A DNA stretch of 64,000 nt from Citrus sinensis. Taxonomy: Eukaryota > Streptophyta > Magnoliopsida > Sapindales > Rutaceae. Shown here one piece after another: positions 10,450 through 24,231 of this stretch. The translations under genes were made by a program, and so were the position numbers. Location: contig NC_068564.1 in assembly GCF_022201045.2 (NCBI RefSeq), positions 26,441,001-26,505,000 on the forward strand, written 5' to 3'. Numbering within the stretch: position 1 is the stretch's first letter; the number at the start of each line of letters is the position of its first letter. Under the pieces are notes generated by a model. That model was not told where the DNA came from. It saw only the letters and a program-made list of their open reading frames with translations, and did not search any database.

Positions 10450-13400
10450 CTCATAAATTTCACAACTCACAGTTTGAAAATCCTTGCTTTGCACACCATA
10501 TATGGCTTACCTCTCTCCATCACTGCTTTTGTAATTAGGTTGTAGTCTTAGGCGAAAAATAGAAAGGAGATTACCCCACTATACATATCTATATTAACTA
10601 ACAATTTATATATTCTGCAGAACTAAGTTTTATTGATTATCATTAATATATAAAATCTGCTATACTAAGGAGGAAAATTACATAAATAAAAAAATTTGAT
10701 TATCATTAATTACTGATTAAAAAAATTAAGGTGCAACCTTACATCAAATCACTTTTGGATAATGGACAGTGGTTAATAAAAAATCTAGTTACCCAAGGAT
10801 CAAGTTCGACTGTGTACAAATGAAGAATTAATTTTATGAATTAAGTGAATTGGTAAACTAATAAAAGAGGGGAAATTATTTGAATGCTTTCTACCCGTAA
10901 TTAATCAAATTGTGATAAATGACGCTTATTTTACCTGCTACCGCAAGGGGAAAAGAAAATTAGTACTTAAAATAAGTTTTTTCCTTTTGCTGTTAGTTCT
11001 TTTATGATTTGTTTTTATTTGTTTGTTTATGTACTGTTTTTAATTAATTAATCAATCAATTAATTAATTAATTAATTTTATTCACGATTCCATAAATATT
11101 TATGTATTTTTATTTTTATTTTACCTATGACATCTTACTTTCATTTATTTATTTGTATTAATATTTAATATTAAAATAATTAATTAATAGTATATTATAT
11201 GTAGTAACAAATTATTAGGAAACATCCCATTTATCATTTGAATATTATATAAAATATTAACAATTGATAAATAATTAATTTTATATTTAATCATTTTCAT
11301 AATATTTTATTTAATAGGCAAAATATACATCATATAAAACATATAATTTAAATAAATTTAATTGTTCCAATTAACTATTATTTAACTTCACTTATATTTA
11401 ATTTAACATAATCTAATCCGATATTAATCATATATCCTACCAAACATAGGACAACACTATATATAATTCAGTCTAATTCAATCCAACATAGTTTAATCCT
11501 ATTTTTATTATCAATCCGATTAAATCTTACGTGCCAAACGTAGCTTAAGATAATAATTAATGACACTACAATGAGGCAGAGAAAAACAGATTTAGCTAAA
11601 AAGAGGTTTGTTGTAAGATATTTTAGGATAAGTTAACTACCACATTTGGAACTTTGTTCCAATTAGAGTTTAGAACTCTAATTTGTATAATCTCTGAAAA
11701 GTAATAAAGGGATCGACCAGTCTACCATGAGGCCACATACTTTAGTGTTAGTATTAAATAATTAAAGGTTATTAACGTTCAGTGTATAGTCGCATATACA
11801 AATTTTCAGATTAAAATTAAGTACTATAGATAGATTAAAAATCTAGTCATGACTCATGACACCGTGAGATGAAGTGGATCTTATGCTCTCATCAAATATG
11901 CAAAAATAAAGAGATGTGCAATTACTCTCTTCCATTGAATCCATGTAAGAACTTCAATTTTTAAGGTGAATCTGTTAAACTATATTGAATTAGAATTACT
12001 AAATTGAATCCTCATAACACTAATTTTCTCAAAATTATGGTTGAAGTTGAGTCTATTTGAGTTAACGATGGTGGGAAAAGAAATTTTCTAGGTCGTAACG
12101 ATATTCAAAAATGGGCAGCTTCTAGTTATGTTTCCCAAGTTAGGCATGTGTCTTAAGTTGTGGATTAGATGAATCATGTTTTGTTTGGTCAAAGTTGTTT
12201 TATGGGTTCTTTAACTTATAGTTTGGTTCGGAGGATTTTTCATTCGAAACCCCAAGCCTAGTTGATCATTTTTTGTCTTATGAAAAATAAAAATAAAAAA
12301 CTAGAATTTGTGTTTTTTTTTGTCAACCGTGAAGAGAGGAATACAAATTAAATTGGTTGGGATTTTAAATTGCTTGTTACATTTATGTGTTCTAATTCTA
12401 TTTGCAAATAAAATAAAATAAACCACCATATTTCATTCATTTAATCTTTGCGTCTTGTCACGTGACCTATGCACGGATGGATGGATGGATCGAAGTTAAT
12501 ATGCTGTGGGAGAAGAATGGAATATGCCACGGGTTTCATGATCAAGTCAAAAATGAACCATTAAATATTCGATTTTGATTAAGATTCCGCATCTTGTACT
12601 TTTTTTATATAGAAAAAAAAAATCACATTTTCTTTAATTATTCAGTGGTTGGCGAGTAAAAGGCGGCCAGGAATAAATAATTGATCTAAACTCTTGTACG
12701 AACACTTTGCTTGGTGTAATTAGCTTGGGAATTTATACAATATAAAAGTGGTGTAAGTAATGATTCTTTTTAAATTAAAATAAATAAACCTGCTTTTTAA
12801 TATAATAAAATAAAACAAATTGTAAAAGGACCGCAATTCTATTGGCCGATCATTCTCAAGACTTTGCAGAAAATGGCCTTCCTTATTAATAAACGTTTCA
12901 TTTATTTATTTATATTGAAATTGTTACACTTCTATATATTATAATTTGGTGTTATCGAAGAGTCATTGACCTATCATCGATTTAAACAACACTAACAATA
13001 TTTAATTCTAAATTCATAGTCTCGATTTATACATTCACAGTACTGCATATATTATGAAGGTATATTGAAAATTGAGAATAATTAAAAAATTTATATATTA
13101 GTGAGAGGTGTGACCTCTACCTTCAAAAAAACTCTTTAAATAAATATAAGTTAATATTATTTCTTTAATAAAATGTGATAAAATATAAATTTTAAAAAAC
13201 ACTCGATAATATTAAAAAGAAAAAATAATTTTTTACTTCAAAAAATTTAATTAAAATATTTTTTAAAATTTTAAATATTAACAAGACTCTTATTTATTAT
13301 TAATAAAAAAAATGTATATGCTTCTTCCCTATTTAATAAGCAACTTAACCGGTCCCCTCAACAATCAATCCACCAACCCCAAGCATTAATCTTTGATCAT

Positions 13401-13825
13401 TCTTTAAACCTTTTACCAGACAAAACATTTTATAATTTTATCACGAAAACCCATATTATAGCTGATTAAAAATTACTTGATTATACCCATGTGGGTTATA
13501 ATTTTTTTTTTTTATATGAGATTTTACTCTCATAACATTAATATTTCATATTAAAATTTGACAAAAAAAGAAAATGAAAAATTAGAAAAAAGATGATGCT
13601 GGTCAACAACTGCTATAACAAAACAAGATCTAAAAAGGGACGGAAATAAGGAGGAAAAAAAAAACTAAAGCTTAATTTTTGAAATTCAGTTAATTTTCTC
13701 GCACGGAATGCGGATCATGCCGCAATTTTGATGGAAACACTTTGATTTTTTTTTCAAAAAGTTTAAAAAAAAAAATTACGGGTGGTTGAGGACTTTAATT
13801 ATATGAGACCGTTGTTGACCCGCGA
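10450..13825. other. AT-rich intergenic region
   Basis: Spacer between the aspartic protease promoter and the GPT1-like promoter. No supported gene. It holds a TTAA/TCAA microsatellite at about 11040-11077, a GGAT tetranucleotide run at about 12475-12490 and many A/T tracts. Around 11390-11560 a segment ends in TGCCAAACGTAGCTTAA, a wording common at ends of Tourist-like MITEs, but I found no matching left end. Confidence 0.5.
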
Positions 13826-13830
13826 GCCCT

Positions 13831-13838
13831 ACACGTGT
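13831..13838 (+). promoter_or_regulatory. Palindromic G-box/ABRE upstream of GPT1-like gene
   Basis: ACACGTGT, followed at once by CACGTAAT, about 420 bp upstream of the GPT1 start; a TTGACC (W-box core) lies just before it. G-box cores bind bZIP and bHLH factors. Occupancy cannot be judged from sequence. Confidence 0.4.
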
Positions 13839-14260
13839 CACGTAATGAATGGCAACTTGGAAGTCGGGTGTACCGACGCTTCTCCACGCGGGAGTCAAGC
13901 CCATTGTCCACCAACTTTCCCCAACTCACCTTCTCTCACATAAGAAGAACCTTTTGGAATACGGAAAGTTGATGAAAGCAAAAAAAAAAAAAAACTTTAA
14001 TGCGTACAAATCACATGATCGCTTCATCGTGATTTTGGACTGAGGTTTCAGAGTAAAAATTCAATTTTTATTTAGTAGATTTCGAAGCGAAATCTACTTC
14101 TTGTTCTTGTCTTCTCCAACGGAGAGAAAAAAAAAAAACCATTAAAAATTTAAAATAATAAACAATCATTTTTTTTATATAAAAATCCCGTCTTTCTTCT
14201 CATCATTGTGAAAGTTTTGGTTTTGGTTTTTGGTCTTGTGATCTTTTGCGAATTGTCAAA

Positions 14261-17200
14261 ATGATTTCTTCTATCAAAGCCACTGTACCAACAGCAACGA
14301 TCAATGGGTCGGATTCAATTTTTCGAAAGAGATTGCTTTCACCAACACAGCGATCTCTGTTTCTGCCACCATTACAAGTGGACAGCAGTTCAAAATCTGA
14401 GTTTTCATTGTCTAGGCCTCTGCATATCTCGAACGTTTCATGCTTCGAGCCTGTGAGAGTTCAGAAATCCCTGACAAAATGCAAGGCTTATGAGGCGGAA
14501 CAGTCTCAGCCGATTGAACGGGAAGAAGCGAAATCGGCGGCGGCGCAGAAGGTCAAGATCGGTATATATTTTGCGACTTGGTGGGCTTTGAATGTTGTGT
14601 TTAATATATACAACAAGAAAGTCTTGAATGCGTATCCCTATCCTTGGTTGACTTCAACTCTGTCCCTGGCTTGCGGGTCGTTGATGATGCTGATTTCATG
14701 GGCTACCAGAATTGCTGAGCCCCCAAATACTGATCTTGAGTTCTGGAAGACTTTGTTTCCTGTAAGTACTGTGATGGGTTTTGTGGGTTTTTTTTGGTTT
14801 GTGAGAAAAGTGAGGAAATTTTGAGAAAATGATGTTTTTGGTTTTTAGGGTTTGTGCTGGTTTCGATGATAAGTACAAGTTTGTTTGGTTTCTGAGAAAG
14901 TGAAAGCAAGAAAAATGTTTTATGTTGTTTTGGATTTTGATTTTCTGGAAAAACAAGTTAAAATTTCTAATTTTTAGATTGACAGCTTTTATTTTCTCTT
15001 GGTCCCAGTAATGAAAATATCTGCTGTGTTAAATTCGTTTAAATTATTTTCCTTCTTTTATGCGACCATGCGCCTTTTTTTTTCCTTTCTTTTTTTTTCC
15101 TTTTAAATAAGAGGTCTATTATTTGGATTTTATTTGCAGTTAATTTGGTGTATGTTGTTAATTTTGTGGCGTATAGGTTGCTGTGGCACATACAATTGGG
15201 CATGTGGCTGCTACAGTGAGTATGTCCAAGGTTGCAGTTTCATTCACTCACATCATTAAGAGTGGAGAGCCTGCTTTCAGTGTTTTGGTTTCAAGGTTTC
15301 TTCTGGGGGAGACCTTCCCTTTGCCGGTTTATATGTCCCTTGTTCCAATCATTGGTGGTTGCGCTCTTGCTGCTGTGACTGAGCTAAACTTCAACATGAT
15401 TGGTAATCAGAATTTTCCTTTATTTCTGGAAACTGAAATAGCAATGTATATGATATATTTTCTTGTTGTCTGGTAAACTTGGTATCGATGGTTCTTATAT
15501 AATTCTTTGTCCATTACTTCAATTTAAGATATGAACTAAATTATTAATCTGGCAATTATACCATTTGGGACTTGGGAAGATGAGGACTGTAGCATGATTA
15601 TGTATAATGGAAGGCAGTTTGTCAATTATTTGATGCAATTTATGCATGTCACATGTTGAATTCACTTGCATTTATACATAGAAAATAAATAAAATTTAAA
15701 GAATAAGCAATTGTGAAACCAAAATTTGAATTTACTGCTATTTCAGCCTTTGAAGCTAAGCTGTCATTGCCACCCCACTCTTTAGAGTTTATCATTTTAT
15801 GGCTATCATGAATTCTTGCTGGTTGAGTCACATGGGTTTGGTCTATTGGGAAATTTCTGTAATTGGAGAAGGTTATTTCGATACATAGCTTTAATCGTTT
15901 GGGTTTTAGGGAATTTTTTTTTTTTTTTTAAGCTGAACTTGGTTGTTGGCTGCCAATTGTAGGTTTTATGGGGGCCATGATATCAAACTTGGCATTTGTG
16001 TTCCGGAACATATTTTCAAAGAAGGGTATGAAGGGAAAGTCTGTCAGCGGGATGAACTACTATGCCTGTCTATCAATTTTGTCTCTTCTAATCCTCACAC
16101 CTTTTGCAATAGCTGTGGAGGGACCACAATTGTGGGCTGCAGGATATAAAACAGCCATGTCTCAAATTGGACCGCAGTTCATATGGTAACCGGAAACTGC
16201 AGACTCTGATTTTCTTTGTGTTGTTTTGGTTGCCCTTAATTTGTCTACATGTAGTTGTTTTGATGTGGTAGGCACATGGTAAATTTAATTTTTATGGCAT
16301 GTTTTTATTACCAGGATCAAATAACTTGGAAGCCTGATATCTTCTTTGATTACCCTATGTGAATTGATCTTTAAAGTATTGTATTGGATCAAATCATGTT
16401 GAGTTACCCTATGAGAGGATTGACATCAAAATAATTTCCTAGTGCTTTAAGTAGTATGCTGCTTGTTGTTACCTGATCTTTTTCTAATACATGTTCACTG
16501 GGAAAATAATGATGTACTGGGAAGACTTTGTGGGTGTCTAGCATTCATCTTATAGTTTGGCATACTTGTCCTCTTAATGTGGTGTTCCTGCTCTATGGTG
16601 CGATTAACATCTTGGTGTAAACTTTTGTGCTCGGTCATAAGATTTTTATTATCTATTTAGTTATGACTGATGATCAGTTATTCTTCACATTTGCCTTTGG
16701 TAGTCTTTAACTTTGCTGCGCGGCACATTTTGACAAGTCTAATATACGATGCCTAACATTTCCTTTTTATTTGGCTTTGATTGATTGTTGAACGAACTTA
16801 TAATTTTTGTTATAATGATCTTTTCTTTCTTTCTTGTCTTCTACCAAAGAAATAATTGTGTGGCTGTCATTTTTCACTTGATAGGTGGGTGGCAGCACAA
16901 AGTATTTTCTATCATCTCTACAATCAGGTGTCTTACATGTCCTTGGATGAGATCTCTCCCTTGACATTTAGCATTGGAAATACAATGAAACGTATATCTG
17001 TCATAGTCTCCTCAATCATAATCTTCCACACACCTGTCCAACCCATCAACGCTCTTGGAGCTGCAATCGCCATCCTCGGAACCTTCTTATATTCCCAGGT
17101 AAATTACCTGTGCTTTTTACATCTTAAGTATGGTTGTTTATACCTCACCGATGGCTGTATGTTTTAAAAGAGTGGTGTGCCCTTATGACTTGGTTTGGGT

Positions 17201-18101
17201 TCAAAGAATCTGACTTTCTCTGGAGATGCTGACAATTTTTGCTTTATTAAACTCTTTCACTTCTTTTGTTTGTACATCAAGGATGCTAACAGAAAAAGAC
17301 TAAAAAGCCTCTCCTTACTTTGGAGGATACTTAGATAGGATAATACTTAGATAGGATAAGGTATGTCACTAACTGAACATAACATAGTAAAACGTTGCTA
17401 CCAAAGCAGAATTACCATCACTTTTTGGAAATATCGTCAATCCAGTTGAAACAAAAGATAGCATAGTGGGCTACACAACAGAATTTATTGCAACCATTGT
17501 GGCAGCTAGTTTATCCATCAATATACTTAGAAGTGTTGCATATTCGATGGATGTTAGGTGATACCGTGTGTTAGACCTGAAAGTAGTTCTGCAGCCATAG
17601 TGTTTGGTATATTTGTTTGACAAAATGCAGGAGTATGGTCCAATTTAGGCACCAAAGTTGGGCTTGGAACGGCTGTTTGATATTATTTGATGGTTGACCT
17701 CATTTAGTGTTAATGTGATTTTGATCTATCAGTGACATAATCTTGAACAACATTGTGATACTGATCTATCAGTGATATAATCACAAACAACAACACCAAC
17801 TTTTCCCCATCGTTCAATTTTATTGGTGTTGGGCAATTACTGCACCTGAAGGTAGCAGAAATGGAATTTTTTAAGAATATTTTTTTAGCCCTTTTATAAT
17901 AAGATAAAGCTATATGTGCATGTTAATTAAGATGCAGTTGTTTTATCCAAGCGGGTTGCTATAATCTTCATTTTTTTAGCCCTTTTATAATAAGATAAAG
18001 CTATATGTGCATGTTAATTAAGATGCAGTTGTTTTATCCAAGCGGGTTGCTATAATCTTCATCTAATCATTTGTTTTCTTTTTATACAGGCAAAGCAGTG
18101 A
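14261..18101 (+). CDS. GPT1: Plastid glucose-6-phosphate/phosphate translocator
   Basis: Exchanges glucose 6-phosphate for phosphate across the plastid inner envelope, feeding starch synthesis and the plastid pentose phosphate pathway. Hand-spliced coding exons: 14261-14761, 15177-15402, 15963-16185, 16885-17098, 18090-18101; all introns GT-AG; 391 residues. Residues 1 to about 80 are a Ser/Arg-rich transit peptide. The mature part begins near QKVKIGIYFATWWALN and shows the family core (HTIGHVAATVSMSKVAVSFTH; IKSGEPAFSVL; KRISVIVSSIIIFHTP) and several membrane segments, ending in SQAKQ. The start is Met 14261. Intron 4 contains a 91 bp tandem duplication. AATAAA motifs occur near 18231. GPT1 rather than GPT2 is preferred because a tryptophan synthase beta gene is next door, as in Arabidopsis. 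Confidence 0.95.
17881..18062. repeat. 91 bp perfect tandem duplication in GPT1 intron 4
   Basis: Copies at 17881-17971 and 17972-18062 appear identical, each starting TTTTTTAGCCC and ending in ATAATCTTCAT. The second copy ends 27 bases before the acceptor of the 12-nt terminal coding exon, so each copy brings possible branch-point and pyrimidine sequence close to that exon. Confidence 0.9.
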
Positions 18102-18749
18102 GAATGCTTGGGTTGAACAAGTTAAGATTCATCGTGTAACATAGATGATGAGAGAGCTATCTTTCAGGATCCATGCAGGCTGGATTTTGTTCAGATGGAC
18201 CAGCAGGGGTGTCTTGCTGTAGATAAAAATAATAAAAATAATAATGGGTGACTATAAGCAACATTATACGAGCAGTTAGGCAGTTTTTTGTGTTTTTTTA
18301 ATATTTAATGAAGTTGAGGGGGGGAAATTTCCCAACAGACGAGCATTATGTCTAAAGACCTTATCTGTTTCAAGAGGGAGAAATAACAACGATGCAGACA
18401 ATGTGATTTCTTTTGCATTTCTTGTTTAGATGTTTTCTATTGGAAAGTGGAATCTGCGAATGTGCCTCGGGCTACATTAAACGACCATTGGAAGAGATGA
18501 AAGCCGGTGGGTGCATCATTGTAAAAGTTTAGACCATTGACTCCATTGCTAGCTCATCAGCTGCGCGGGAGTCTCTTTGATAGATATGTCTCTCTGCGTG
18601 CATTGAAGGGGCACTTGCTTTGCCCCAATAGACTTTGTCATAAACGACACAAAGCCCAAAACAAAATTCAGAAACCTAGGTATCCTTAGGGTTCGTGAAA
18701 TGAATTGTGATATATATTTGGAGCTGCTTCTTTTTTAGTATATTACAAT

Positions 18750-20400
18750 TAAAAAAATTTACTCGGATTATCTTAAATCAAATCTATTAAGATACAACTT
18801 ATAATTTTTATCCTCACTCAATATTGAAGGGGGTTTCCGCTCATGCTCTCAATGGGCGGCTGTTTGGAGCTTCTGCTACTTATAATTCTGATAATCTTTC
18901 TATAGTTTGCGTTATTGGAGCATAAGTTTTTGGAAAAGCCTCTTTATATTCTTATTTACTTATATGACAAATAGAGTAGTGAAAAAGATTATATTTCAAA
19001 AGACTAATCAAATATAAATAAGTTAGTTAAATTTAACTATCCTCTTTTTTTTTTTTTAACAATATAGTTATAATACTTCTTTCTCTTCAATAATAATAAT
19101 ATTAATAATATAAAAATAATATAATATTACTTGAAGAGAGAAAAATTACTCTTCAATATTAAAAGAGAGAGAGAGAGAGAATCAATTTTATTTAAAGAAT
19201 CCTTTCTAACCCTTTTATTATGTGGCTCTTCATGGAGGAAGTACATTAAAATAATATTTTATCCTTATACTGAATTACTGATAATGATGATAGGGCGGAA
19301 TCGTGCTTCATCTTTTTATCCAAAGTCCAAACTTAAACCAAGCAACTTGAAAGAAACCTTTTAGATCAACCCAATATCTTCATGATCCGAGATTATGCCC
19401 TCTCGTCTCCTAAAAATTCAATTAGATAATTAGTTTGAACGATCAGTCAATTAAATCATTCTTGACCTTTGCAATTACCTCAAGAGAAGGTTAATTTGAT
19501 TATTTTTACACTTTTCAACGGTGATAATACCTATTTGTCCACAAAAACATGCGATCTAAGCGCGGAAAAAAGAAATAGAGAAGATTTAAATGACTTCTCA
19601 TGCAAATTGTTGATTTATTTGAATTTTACACGAAAAAAAACAAGGACTTCACCTTGAATTATCATAATAAGCAGAGTAATTTCACAAAATGTGGGCTGGA
19701 AATGTCACTGCTGATGTCATCGTAGTATCTTCATGATCCGAGATTATGCCCTCTAGTTTCCTAAAAGTCAATTAGATAATTAGTTTGAACTATCAGTCAA
19801 TTTAATCATACTTTTTTTCCCGATAGAATTAAATCATTATTAGTTTGAATATTGAATCAATTAAATCATACTTGACCCTCTGCAATTGCGTCAAAAATGA
19901 GGTTAATTTGATTATTTTACCCTTTTCAATGTGAGAATACCCTCTCTTTTTTTTTCATTGGTCAATGTGAGAATACCTAAATGTCCACAAAAACATGCGA
20001 TCTAAGCGAAAGCATAAGAAATTGGAGAAGATTTAACCCATTGGTCATGCAAATTGTTGATACATTTGAATTTGACATGCAAAAAAACAAGGGCTTCACC
20101 ATAAATTATCATAATAAGCAAGAGTAATTTCACTAAATGTGGGATGGAAATATCACTGGTGATATCTTCATAGAAAGAGCCTTTACCTCCAAAAAGCTCT
20201 GAGTCAGGACTTTCATAATCTAGTATATACTCAAAACATTCTCAAGAGATACAGAAAACTACTACAGGATTGGTGTGTATTAGCCGATCTCCAGATGAAA
20301 AGGGGAAAAAAAAAGGGCAATAGATGTAATATATAAAGTTTTAACTCAAATTACATAAGATGGTTCTCACATCTCTGAAATAACTAATGATACAAAATTC
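18750..20400. other. Intergenic region between GPT1 and TSB 3' ends
   Basis: The two genes are convergent, so this spacer holds only 3' flanks. It contains A/T tracts, a GA run at 19163-19180 and the diverged tandem duplication listed separately. Short open frames at 19131-19657 look like chance. Confidence 0.5.
19375..20175. repeat. Diverged tandem duplication, period about 351 bp
   Basis: Both copies begin TATCTTCATGATCCGAGA (19375 and 19726) and share the run through ACATGCGATCTAAGCG to GTGGG(C/A)TGGAAAT. The second copy carries extra insertions. No coding potential and no terminal repeats seen. Confidence 0.8.
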
Positions 20401-20476
20401 AAAAACAGAAGCTCAAGCAACCCATTTATTTGTTTTCAGTAAATGAATCATATATTGTGGGTTACAAGCATTACCA

Positions 20477-22712
20477 TCAAACTTGCAAATATTTGATCGC
20501 TGTCTGGACATCCTTGTCACCTCTGCCACTGAAGTTAACCACAACCTTAGTACCATCAGCAAGAGTTGGGCATAGCTTCTCCAAATAAGCCAATGCATGA
20601 GCAGTCTCCAAAGCTGGGATTATACCCTCTAGCCGTGATGACCTCTTGAAAGCTAGACAAAAAAAGAGAACAAAACACATATTAAAAATGTTACAAACTC
20701 CAAATTTTGTGTACATTATGACTACTTACATCAATAGACAGTAAAATGGAGATCAAATTTAACAAAAGCATTAGATGGTGAACAATGAAAGACGAATAGG
20801 CTGCGGAGAACTGGAAAATTAATCAAACAGGGAAAAAAAAAATAAAGACAAAAACAGAGAAGCAGGCCAATCCATTGAAAAATGAAGGGTGCATATTAGA
20901 TGATTCTACTGATTGATTAATTTCCTTGGCCTCATTGATTAAAACTCCAAAGTTTCAAGCAACTAAATTAACAACTAGTAAATTTCTCACTGTAAGAGGT
21001 TTGTAAGTCAATAATTCTATAAAGGAAGTACAGCACCACATTCGAAAAAAAACCAAGTAATATATCAACGAACAATTAATTTATGCAGACAATTAACAAG
21101 TAACCATAACCCACCATGTCTGCTGAGAAGCTTAAACGGTAATATCAAATATAATTTCATACCTTCCAATGCTTCATCATCTGTGACATTATAGTACTCA
21201 GCACGCCCTTCATCTTTCAGAAAACTATGCTCAGGTCCAACTCCAGGGTAATCTAAGCTGCATGCCAGCAGAACAGATTCATACAAAATTGATTACCAAA
21301 GTGAGCCACAGAAAAATTAATGACTGAAAAGGAAAAATAGAATCAAGTCTTACCCTGCACTAATGGAGTGTGGCTCAATTATTTGCCCATCTTCATTCTG
21401 CAACAAATAGCTCAAAGCACCATGCAACACCCCAACTTCTCCTTTGGACAAGGTAGCAGCATGTTTGCCACTGTCTAGACCAAAACCTGCTGCCTCCACA
21501 CCAATCAACCTAACATCCTTGTCATTAACAAATTCGTGGAAGAGACCCATGGCATTTGAACCACCACCAACGCATGCAATCAGCACATCTGGTTTCCCAC
21601 CCCATTTCTCCAATGCTTGTCTTCTTGTTTCTTTTCCAATCACAGCATGGAAATCTCTGACCATCATGGGGTACGGATGAGGCCCGGCAACAGATCCCAG
21701 AATGTAATGGGTAGTTTCCACATTAGTCACCCAGTCCCGTATAGCTTCTGATGTAGCATCCTTCAGCGTGGCTGTCCCAGAATGGACCGCTCTAACCTAA
21801 AGCATAAACAACGTGATTCATTCATATTGTCAGCACCATATGAATGCTATATGCTAAAAATGGCTATAATACCCTGGATACATATAACTCAACAATAAAG
21901 ATTGCTTATGTAATTGCAAATCATTACCAAAAATAAGTTCAAGTTCAGTGCACAAACCTCGGCACCAAGAAGCCGCATTCTGAACACATTAAGTGCCTGC
22001 CTTTCCATGTCCTGGGCACCCATGTAGACGATACACTGCAAACCAAACCGCGCGCAGACAGTAGCCGTCGCAACTCCGTGCTGACCGGCGCCTGTTTCAG
22101 CGATGATCCGGGTCTTACCCAACCGCTTGGCGAGCAGAGCTTGGCCAACAGCATTGTTGATCTTGTGGGCCCCAGTGTGGTTGAGGTCCTCCCTCTTGAG
22201 GTATATGTGCGGCCCTCCCCCGTTAGGCCGCCTGTAGTGCTCCGTAAGCCGCTCAGCAAAATAAAGCGGAGTCTCCCTGCCGACATAGTCTCTCAAAATC
22301 CCCGAAAGTTCCTCCTGCGATCACACAAGTGTTTAATTAGCACCGGCGGAAGCACTGAAATTACAGAAGTACCCTCAGTACGAACCTGAAAATCTCGGTC
22401 GTCGGCGAGTTTATGAAGTGCGGATTCCAGCTCAGAAAGCGCGTACATTAGCGTCTCAGGGACGAACTTCCCGCCGAACCTACCGAACCGGCCAAACACA
22501 TCAGGTCTCTGCCACGGGGCAGGGTCGGACTCCTTCTTGGCCTCCATGGGAACGACCGGGTCTCTCGCAATGGTACAGCGAATGGACGTCGATTTGGCTG
22601 GGCTGGCTGTAAATTTCTTCAACTTGAAGGGCGACTGCGAGGAATTCGATGTCGTGAAAGCGCAGGGCTTTGCGAGTTTGCAACAGGAGCTTGAACCTGT
22701 GGCGACGGCCAT
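20477..22712 (-). CDS. TSB: Tryptophan synthase beta subunit, chloroplast
   Basis: Catalyses the PLP-dependent condensation of indole and serine to tryptophan in the plastid, partnered by the alpha subunit. Coding exons in transcript order: 22712-22386, 22314-21958, 21796-21354, 21257-21163, 20652-20477; GT-AG introns; 465 residues. About 50-55 residues at the N-terminus form a Ser/Thr/Lys-rich transit peptide. The PLP lysine is K160 in [14 protein letters not shown], the catalytic Glu is E182 in AETGAGQHG, and the phosphate loop is GGGSNA at 305-310. The end, [16 protein letters not shown], is the usual plant C-terminus. The Met at 22712 gives the expected length. It is convergent with the GPT1-like gene. 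Family certain; which paralogue is less so. Confidence 0.96.
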
Positions 22713-22804
22713 TAGAGGTTTGTTGAGATTAGGGATATGGATCTTTCATTTAAACGGAAACGGTGCTCTGGGTTACTTTATTCATTTATTTGTTGACCGA
22801 TGGG

Positions 22805-22813
22805 TGACGTGGC
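22805..22813 (-). promoter_or_regulatory. ABRE/ACGT-type element upstream of TSB
   Basis: TGACGTGGC on the plus strand (GCCACGTCA on the gene strand), about 95 bp upstream of the TSB start codon. The ACGTGGC core is a typical plant bZIP target. Functional relevance is inferred. Confidence 0.4.
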
Positions 22814-22949
22814 GCATTATAACCCGAGCCGATTTTGTTTGTCTCGGTTTGTCCCTGGGGTCGCCAAAAACGACTTTTCCATCGACGGTTGCTCTCACTG
22901 CAGATTGCCTGATTGTTTTATGTACTTCGTTCGGGTTTTGATTTTCTTG

Positions 22950-24060
22950 CTATTTTGGTAAAGGGATTCCTTTTATCTGGCATTATTGTCATTACAATTG
23001 TTTTCATTTTAAAAGGCTGATGTGTTAGTATTTGGTTGTGGTGCATTGTATTCCTTTTGTTTCTATAATCATTTTCTGTCTATTATCGTAAAGGGGTTTC
23101 ACATATATTACCTGAGATAGGTACTAGGTAGTAGTCTAGACATATTTTTCTAAGTTTTAAGTAATTCTATCGCGTGATTTTTTTTTTTTTCTCCTCTCTT
23201 TTCGGATTGTAATTGTGTTTTATTGTTAAGAGTCACCTAACTTAGGCTTGAGTCTTATGCTTCATTCCATATATTGTACTTTATACATGACATGACCTTA
23301 TATTTACGCTCTGTTACAATGTATTGTTAGTCATTATTGGTCCTTAAAATGAAAGGCGTACTCTCTTATGAAAAAATAATAAAAAAAATATTGATATTGT
23401 ATGTTATAATTAGAATTCGGCTGATGTATTGTCATAAAAAATCTACTGAAATTGAGCTAGCTCATTTCTACAGGCAGTGCCCAAATTTTCATCTTCACCA
23501 GTTTGGAGTGATGTAGTTTTCCTCTATCCACAAAATTAGAAGATGTATTTAAGCTCGATTGGGATTGGGATTGGGATTTAAATACAATAAATGGCTCATT
23601 TAATAAGTTTTCACAAAAATAGTGCTTGATATAGTTTTTTTAAAGCCACCTATTTCATAATTTTCCTATTTTAAGAGTATGTATGGATTCCTTTCTATTT
23701 AATAAATGATCATACATTTTTAAAATATTCATTATAACCTTAATATTTTAATAAAAAGATAAATTTCATTTACGCCTATTAAAATGTTTTGAATATTTAT
23801 TAAAAATTCAAATGAGATATCATCGTCTATTCTTCGCGGCCTCCATAATTTACTCTAGCACAAATATTCAAAAGAGACTGCTAGTTGAAATAGTTTTGGG
23901 AATATTTCAGTTTTGACCCAGGAAACAAATTCTTACAATTTTAGCACTACATTCATTTTTCAGATTTCAGGAATACCCTTAAAGGTTCTTCAAATAACAG
24001 ATCGCCCATAATCCCCTCGTCTTTCTAATCTCCAGCCTAAAATAACTCGGGTTTTTTTTT
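22950..24060. other. AT-rich intergenic region
   Basis: No supported gene, RNA or element. Contains T-rich tracts and a short GGGATT triplication near 23560-23580. Confidence 0.5.
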
Positions 24061-24231
24061 TTGTACATATACCCATTCGCCCCAAGATACCAAATTTATG
24101 CCCCGATAATGTACCTATGCCCTAAGGATGAAGGAAAAGTCAAAAATACCCTTAAAAATCTACCTGCCCACATTTCTTCACTTCGTCGTTTCAAGCGCTA
24201 TACCCTTAAAAATTCATCTGACTACATTTCC

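Noticed and set aside
13849..14043. 64-codon ORF upstream of GPT1
   Set aside because: No domain, Lys-rich tail from a poly(A) run, and position in the promoter/leader of GPT1. A uORF role cannot be excluded but nothing supports it.
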